Positions 58,972-64,000 of a DNA stretch of 64,000 bases are shown here, in pieces. A program made the position numbers and the translations under genes. The notes beneath the pieces were generated by a model. That model worked only from the letters and a program-made list of their open reading frames with translations. It was not told where the DNA came from and searched no databases. The DNA is from Clusia tigrina (lineage: Eukaryota > Arthropoda > Insecta > Diptera > Clusiidae). Position 1 is the first letter of the stretch; every line of letters begins with the position of its first letter. The DNA is taken from NCBI GenBank assembly GCA_920105625.2, contig CAKKTE020000188.1, positions 1,769,322 through 1,833,321 on the forward strand, given 5' to 3'.

Positions 58972-59763
58972 GCACAAACGTTAATTGTAACAATTATGAC
59001 AACTTAAAATATCTGATACCAGAATGTGGTGCCAAATATCTAGTGCATGACCGTAATGATAATTGGGTTCTAAACAAATCTGGAGGAGACTTCACGGATA
59101 CTATACGTCAGAAACCTTTCCCCGGATCCAAAAAACAATGCGATCTTTTGACATCATATTTATCAGGAGGACGACGTGTCATATATTTACCTGTTAACGA
59201 TATAAAAGGAGGAGAAACTGCAGCCGAACACAAACGCACTTGTAAAGTTAAAGATAGTATAATGTTGAAAGAATTGTTTAGCTGGCGGGAACAGAAGATT
59301 GTACATGAGAATTTGCAAGATGTATACATTTTGTATCTGTGCATTTATATAGATAGGCAGGTCTTTCTTAATACAAAATACCTTACAAATTTTTTTTTTA
59401 AGATGAAGCAACCAAATAGTTGTTTTTCAAAAGCACCAGTAGCAAACAAAAAAAAAAATGCTATTCAACAATCAGTTATTTTCTGGTACTGACAAATCGC
59501 AATATTTCAGCTTCCAGAGAACAGAACGTCGCTTGGCGGAAAAGCACACCAAAACCGCAGCGATTAGAGAAACACAACATAAAAGCGAGTTAAAAGCTAA
59601 TATTGCGAATATTTAAATAAAATTGTGAACTTTTAGGGTGGAAGATTTCCAACGAAATCGCGCATTAGAAAAGGCGAACGTAAGAGAACAGTTGCTTCTC
59701 TTCTTTACAGATTTCGAATCTAACGAGCGATTCGACAGTTTGCCAGCAAAAACTTGTGCATAA
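58972..59763 (+). CDS. Unrecognised coding-like sequence, possibly exons of a host gene
   Basis: After an ATATCAG acceptor-like site, a frame without stops runs 58972-59321 (LIPECGAKYLVHDRNDNWV, LNKSGGDFTDTIRQKPF, SYLSGGRRVIYLPVNDIKGG). Further pieces are at 59511-59610 (FQRTERRLAEKHTKTAAIRE, helical) and 59638-59763 (FQRNRALEKANVREQLLLFF, ending TGA-free to TAA at 59761). Codon-like composition suggests real protein, but the splice phases between pieces do not all work and some gaps are too short for introns. I do not recognise the family. It could be a decayed gene or an undescribed one with missing exons. Confidence 0.4.
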
Positions 59764-60799
59764 AAAATCAATCAATAATATATACTTTCATGCTGATTCC
59801 AAAGAGCATTTGACTTAAGAAAGTTTGTTTCGGGCACGCCTAATGAATAACAAATTAATATTGTATATATAAGTATGGTTAGTACAGTTAAAACAGTTAC
59901 TCCGAACTCGAAACCATAGGATTTTATGCTAACGCTCTGACCACTGAACCAATGATTGTGTATTTTGAGTAAAGTGAACCATTTTTACTTACACGGCGAA
60001 AAACAAAACTTTATAAATAAGCAAGAATTATTCAAATTGGACAAAACAAACATTCGCTACTGGGATTTGCTATTTACAAATAACCGGATATTTATTCATG
60101 TCACAACACCCGAACTAATTTTGCAAATTCATACAAAATGTCGTTGTTACGTCCGAATTCATCGCTATAATTGCAGTCGTTACAAACTAAAGATTTTATG
60201 AGGTTTTTGTATGAGACACCAAACTAAGTTGTCATTACCACCGAGGTCATTAGACGTGAATGCGAATATATATAGAGGATTCTAGAAGACAATTTAACTA
60301 AATACATCCATACTATTAAAACACCAACTTCCGATAAGTTGAGCAAACCGACCTACTTTGCTGGAATACAAGTCGAGCTTGAATCATCAATGGGGCTAGT
60401 TAAATTTAGTGAAAATTTTACCACTAACAGATCCATATCAAGTACGCATATGAATCAGATTATCTTAAGAACCCGTTATTTTCATGACCTTATAATAGAT
60501 ATGCACAGTTTTGTGAAGATCGGATAACTAGCATCCATTATCTATAAACTTGTTTCATTCACATTTCTTTGCAGATCGGACCTTCATCTATAAACTTGGT
60601 TTGCTGAAAAGAAAGAACACTTAAGAAAGAAGGGAGCTAGAAACATCCAAGTAATTCCTTGTAGAGTACACTATCTAAACCTATTTTCTGGATAATACAT
60701 GTTCATATACATTTTAATCTTTCAATTTCAAAAAATCCCTATTTGTTTTGAATTATTTTTAAATATAAATAAAAGTTTTCAGATTCTTGACTTAACAAA
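59764..60799. other. Region with two further open frames and a tRNA-like sequence
   Basis: Frames at 59956-60201 (NIRYWDLLFTNNRIFIHVTT, then a Cys-rich end) and 60339-60527 (SKPTYFAGIQVELESSMGLV) are more protein-like than chance frames nearby. They may belong with the piece at 58972. I do not recognise them. At 59898-59955 the minus strand resembles part of a tRNA (TGGTTCAGTGGTCAGAGCG, then GGTTTCGAGTTCG), but no full cloverleaf forms, so it may be a SINE or tRNA pseudogene. Confidence 0.35.
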
Positions 60800-60951
<152 letters not shown>

Positions 60952-61139
60952 GCTGAAAAAATTCATTCAGTCTATTCATCGATTATGAAAAGATTTTTGT
61001 TGAAATTAACATTGAGCTATCTCTAATATTAATAAGCTGTTCTGAAGTGTAAAATCTATAAATTGATTACAGAAGTCTGTTGCTAAATGATAATAATGAA
61101 TATAATTTTAGTGTCTTCCAAAGATCCGTTTTCAAAAGT

Positions 61140-61690
61140 TTTCTTCTACACTATGACTTGTTTACCTTTGAAAAGGGTATACTAAGTTTGTGCGGTTGAG
61201 CGGGGTTTCAACTACTAGAAGGAGGGGTCGCAGGTTTGGACTTACATATATACACAGATATGATCAGAATCATTTTCTGAATAACTTTGATTTTGTTCGT
61301 CCGTCTGTCCTCTGTCTGTGGCCACTTTTTTTCTAGACCGTTAAAGATAGCTGCAAAAGTAGTCAGAAACCGATATGAGCCGATTTGGACATAGACCACG
61401 CCTACCTCCCATATAAAGAACTTTTTTCACCTTTTTTAAAATGACTAACTTCGGCCCAATTGATGGAATAGTGATGCAATTTCGTAGTTATGTATATGGG
61501 CGTAAATGTGGGCGGTATACATTAACTGACACGCCCACTATTAAGAAATATTCATTGTTTAAGATCTATTAGAGAATTTATGAGAGGCAACATGTGGACA
61601 TTAAAAAGCCAACTGCGAGAAATGGGGTTGATCAGAGAAATGACATGCTTTCGATGATATATTCGGGAATATTGCTGCTTAGACACTGCT
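61140..61690 (-). repeat. Modular GGGCGTGG repeat, inverted copy 7 (partial)
   Basis: On the minus strand it reads from the CATTTCTCTGATCAACCCCATT phrase through the GTGGGCGTG...CGCCCAC hairpin (about 61509-61545). It then passes the GGAGGTAGGCGTGG block and the GACAGACGGACG run to the CCTTTTCAAAGG-like end at 61165. It lacks the 5' half of the family. Confidence 0.78.
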
Positions 61691-61951
61691 AGATCGATCT
61701 GGTCCTGTAGACCGGTTCCACTGAAAATGATATTGGTTAAACTTCAATAAACTTTCTAAGAAATTGTTTAGTCCACTTTTCTCTCAGTTTTAACTTCACA
61801 GAAATGGAGCGACACCCGACCAAAGTATCACCATAGCTGGATGATGACGATGACGATGTTGAACCATTTGAATAGCTATAAACGTATTTTCATTGTGCAC
61901 GACATGCAACAATGTTGCATAGTGGTCCTTGCCACTGGATGGAAATGTATA
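61691..61951. other. Unassigned spacer
   Basis: No gene or repeat is recognised. Confidence 0.35.
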
Positions 61952-62277
61952 TACCCAGTAAAAAATTTCGGATCGCTCGCAAAAAGGAGGAATAACTGAG
62001 CGCTCCATTATTACTCCTTTTCGAACATAAATGGATCAAATTGTCAGCTCTCATTCACTTTCCTTTGTCACTTCTTTCTCTTGTTTGGTTCTTTGCTAAT
62101 ATCTCGCTTCTTCTGTGTTTTGTATTGCTTACCGTCATAAAGTAGTTGCACTTTCGTTGAGAGGCAAGCTATTGCGTAGTTTATGCTTTAGTACTGAAGA
62201 AACACACGATACAACAAATTGAAGAGTTCAAGAAGTGAAACAGTGAAATTAAAATTAAACTCGAAATAACCAGCAAG

Positions 62278-62697
62278 ATGGGAAAGAATTTCGAATTTGT
62301 GCCTGTTTATTCAGGAAACATGGGTAAGATGTTTTATTTAATGGAAATTATTGCATTCGAAGTACATATATTACATACATACATTTTTAACTGTCCTAAT
62401 TGCAGATTTAGTCGATACAACCGAAACGTTGGCGCATATTAAAAGTTAATTGGAACGGGTCGAAGGGAAAGATCACCCTAAAAAGTTACAGGCTTTTTAA
62501 TTACTATTTGTTTCGTAAGATTTTAATTATTTTGAAATAATTTTTTGGTGTTTTAAGTACCAATTTTCCACTACTTTACAGAAGCCATGAAGAATACATA
62601 TACCATCTATCCAGACTATGAGAAATCAATGCGAGAAGCGTTCCGCAAAATCAAAATGGCCTTCTACAGAAAGACATATGCCCAAAAGCAGCAGTAA
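62278..62697 (+). pseudogene. Intron-bearing small gene fragment inside the TIR unit
   Basis: Exon 1 is 62278-62323 (MGKNFEFVPVYSGNM, phase 1, donor GTAAGA). Exon 2 starts after an ATTGCAG acceptor at 62406 (DLVDTTETLAHIKS) but meets TAA at about 62446. In the same frame it then continues LERVEGKDHPKKLQAF to a second stop. A last exon begins after CTTTACAG at 62581 and reads EAMKNTYTIYPDYEKSMREA then FRKIKMAFYRKTYAQKQQ, ending at TAA 62695-62697. Good splice sites and a leader-like upstream sequence suggest it derives from a real host gene of about 100 residues. The stop makes this copy defective. I do not recognise the family. Confidence 0.5.
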
Positions 62698-62906
62698 TTA
62701 AAATTAATTATTTTTTTTATATTCAAATATTAACTATATAATGCTTTTTCCCATTTTTGAATTGAATTATTTTTCTTATATATAAGACTAGAATTAGCTA
62801 GAATTATACCATTATGTTCTTTAAATTTTGTATACAAATATTTAATATACAGAATAAGCAATAATCGTTTCTCATTTTACTCGCGTGCTATGAATAAAAG
62901 ATCGTT

Positions 62907-63014
62907 CCAATACTGCTCGCATAGGAACTCTAATCGAGCGCTCCAATACTGCTCGCATAGGAACTCTAATCGAGCGCTCCAATACTGCTCGCATAGGAAC
63001 TCTAATCGAGCGCT
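62907..63014 (+). repeat. Three 36-bp tandem repeats in the TIR unit
   Basis: The unit CCAATACTGCTCGCATAGGA plus ACTCTAATCGAGCGCT is repeated three times with almost no change. Each unit carries one GAGCGCTC-type motif across the junction. Confidence 0.92.
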
Positions 63015-63144
63015 TGCTTCCAATGACACGCTATGTTAAAAAGGAGCGCAAAATACATGAGCTCTAGAACAATAGGGAGCGATCAATCACTCGCATTGGA
63101 TCGATCTATGATTGCTCCGAGAGCGATCAATTTTTTACTGGGTA

Positions 63145-63644
63145 TGTACGAGTAATGTTAATATGACCTACTGGTAGTGAGATTCATACGCATGTATGAA
63201 TTCTCAATACATACATGCGTATTACATATATGTATGTATATGACGAAAGTGCCTGCGTTGAATAGAAGTAACCAGCGAAGCACTGAGTAAATTTGCTCCT
63301 TAATAAATTAGTGGATATGCTGGTATGGTATTAGTGAAACTCTCACTATACGAAATGGTGCAACTTAATTACCTGTCCTCTAAACTTTTATTCAACTCTC
63401 GCAGTTGTCAAACTCAGGGAGTCCTTTGAAAATAAAGCAGAACACACTTACAAGGATTGTTTGCGATTATTTGACAGTACAGATATCAAGTGTGTCGCTC
63501 TCCCTATTTGCATCCCCTATTTAAGTTATCTAACTGCGGGTGTGTTGCAGTTGTAGCTGTTATGTAAGAAAAAGAGGTGAACAGTTATACAGCTAAATAA
63601 ATATTGTGTAGTGTTATACATTGAGCAAAGAAAAGATTGTGTTC
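63145..63644. promoter_or_regulatory. Probable promoter and 5' UTR of the rightmost gene
   Basis: There is no coding sequence. The stretch from about 63540 to 63644 is leader-like and sits before the ATG at 63645. No TATA box or initiator is convincing. TACATACATGCG-type short inverted repeats occur at 63195-63240. Confidence 0.35.
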
Positions 63645-63777
63645 ATGGCGACAATGAAGTTAAACAGTTTAAAATATTCACTAATTATAACTATAATTGT
63701 ATTACTTTCACTGCATGTTGGAGCTTTAGTACTTAAAGTAGACGCCGTTAATCCTTTCAATATGGCCTACCATTATG
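63645..63777 (+). CDS. First exon of a secreted or membrane-anchored protein, 5' part only
   Basis: The ATG at 63645 opens MATMKLNSLKYSLIITIIVL, a basic start and a hydrophobic core ending near LHVGALVLKVDA. This is a signal peptide or signal anchor of about 35 residues. It continues VNPFNMAYHY to a consensus donor GTAAGT at 63778, leaving phase 1. The rest of the gene lies right of the window or in later sequence without a visible exon before 64000. The nearby ATG at 63621 is in the same frame but gives a weaker signal sequence. I do not recognise the protein. Confidence 0.5.
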
Positions 63778-64000
63778 GTAAGTATTTCGGTAATGCACTT
63801 GTGGAGTTAGTAATGTGTTGATGACCGTCGGGCAAAGCATTTAAAACGTTTACAGTATTACAGCAAAGATTGACGCAATACTTGGTTATTTTAGCAGATA
63901 ACTTTTATGAACACAATTGTTGTCAGCTCTATTTGCTAAATCGAGTGACTACTGAGTAAAATAACGAAGTAATTCATATTTATTTTCAAAAGTTATTTTA

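Larger units (their letters stand above)
61952..63144. mobile_element. TIR-bounded unit (TACCCAG...CTGGGTA) enclosing a gene-like sequence
   Basis: The left end GTATATACCCAGTAAAAAAT and the right end ATTTTTTACTGGGTATGTAC form an imperfect 20-bp inverted repeat, followed inside on both ends by GATCGCTC/GAGCGATC. GAGCGCTC/GAGCGATC-type octamers recur through both subterminal zones (about 61965-62005 and 62935-63125), as transposase-binding sites do in some DNA transposons. No transposase is inside. Between the ends lies an intron-bearing gene-like sequence at 62278-62697. No clear target duplication was found. The superfamily is not recognised. Confidence 0.6.

Noticed and set aside
62881..63020. 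Possible CRISPR-like array (36-bp repeats)
   Set aside because: The repeats are directly joined with no spacers, in eukaryotic DNA; it is a simple tandem repeat.

Overview
The window is insect nuclear DNA, almost certainly from a higher fly (Diptera, Brachycera), probably a tephritid fruit fly or close relative. The evidence is short (about 60 nt) AT-rich introns, host genes that read as fly orthologues (Gigyf, Tim13, a TTC39-family gene), and a transposon set seen in flies: a rosa-type (DD41D) mariner, LOA-clade non-LTR elements, Pao, mag and gypsy-type LTR elements, and P-superfamily relics. It is gene-poor and more than half recognisable repeat. Gigyf lies on the dot chromosome (Muller F) in Drosophila, so this may be Muller F-derived DNA; that is inference.

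Layout. 1-1540: two copies of a high-copy modular repeat carrying GGGCGTGG hairpins. 1541-2275: broken P-element-like transposase (THAP domain). 2529-10458: a composite in which a Pao element (partial LTR, pol end, 3' LTR) brackets a damaged LOA-clade retroposon, itself split by a 504-bp solo LTR with a 25-bp perfect palindrome. 10618-11177: first three exons of a TTC39-like gene on the minus strand, running left into the transposon cluster. 12407-13519: another modular repeat copy. 14216-14659: internally deleted P-superfamily element with 31-bp inverted repeats and an 8-bp target duplication. 16225-18037: broken BED-finger hAT transposase. 19338-27812: gypsy-like endogenous retrovirus on the minus strand, with LTRs, tRNA-Lys-type primer site and gag, pol and env genes, every gene disrupted. 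29994-33172: mag-lineage element pieces in an internal-LTR-internal order. 33765-35460: a second LOA copy sharing lesions with the first. 36505-42188: Gigyf, seven exons, intact. 44030-45300: large imperfect inverted repeat. 45900-46289: Tim13, three exons, intact. 48311-48931: Harbinger relic. 51253-53150: a long coding-like region broken by frameshifts. 53770-55230: 3' end of a different LOA-clade element. 55231-58957: modular repeat copies, a gypsy relic and a nested rosa mariner. 58972-60530: unrecognised coding-like pieces. 61952-63144: a TIR-bounded unit containing an intron-bearing gene-like sequence. 63645-63777: first exon of a secreted or membrane-anchored protein running off the right edge.

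The host genes do not form a pathway: Gigyf is a translational repressor scaffold, Tim13 a mitochondrial import chaperone, and TTC39 a TPR protein. No rRNA gene, intact tRNA gene or CRISPR array is seen. Coordinates of spliced genes come from reading splice sites and phases by eye; no alignment or database search was run.
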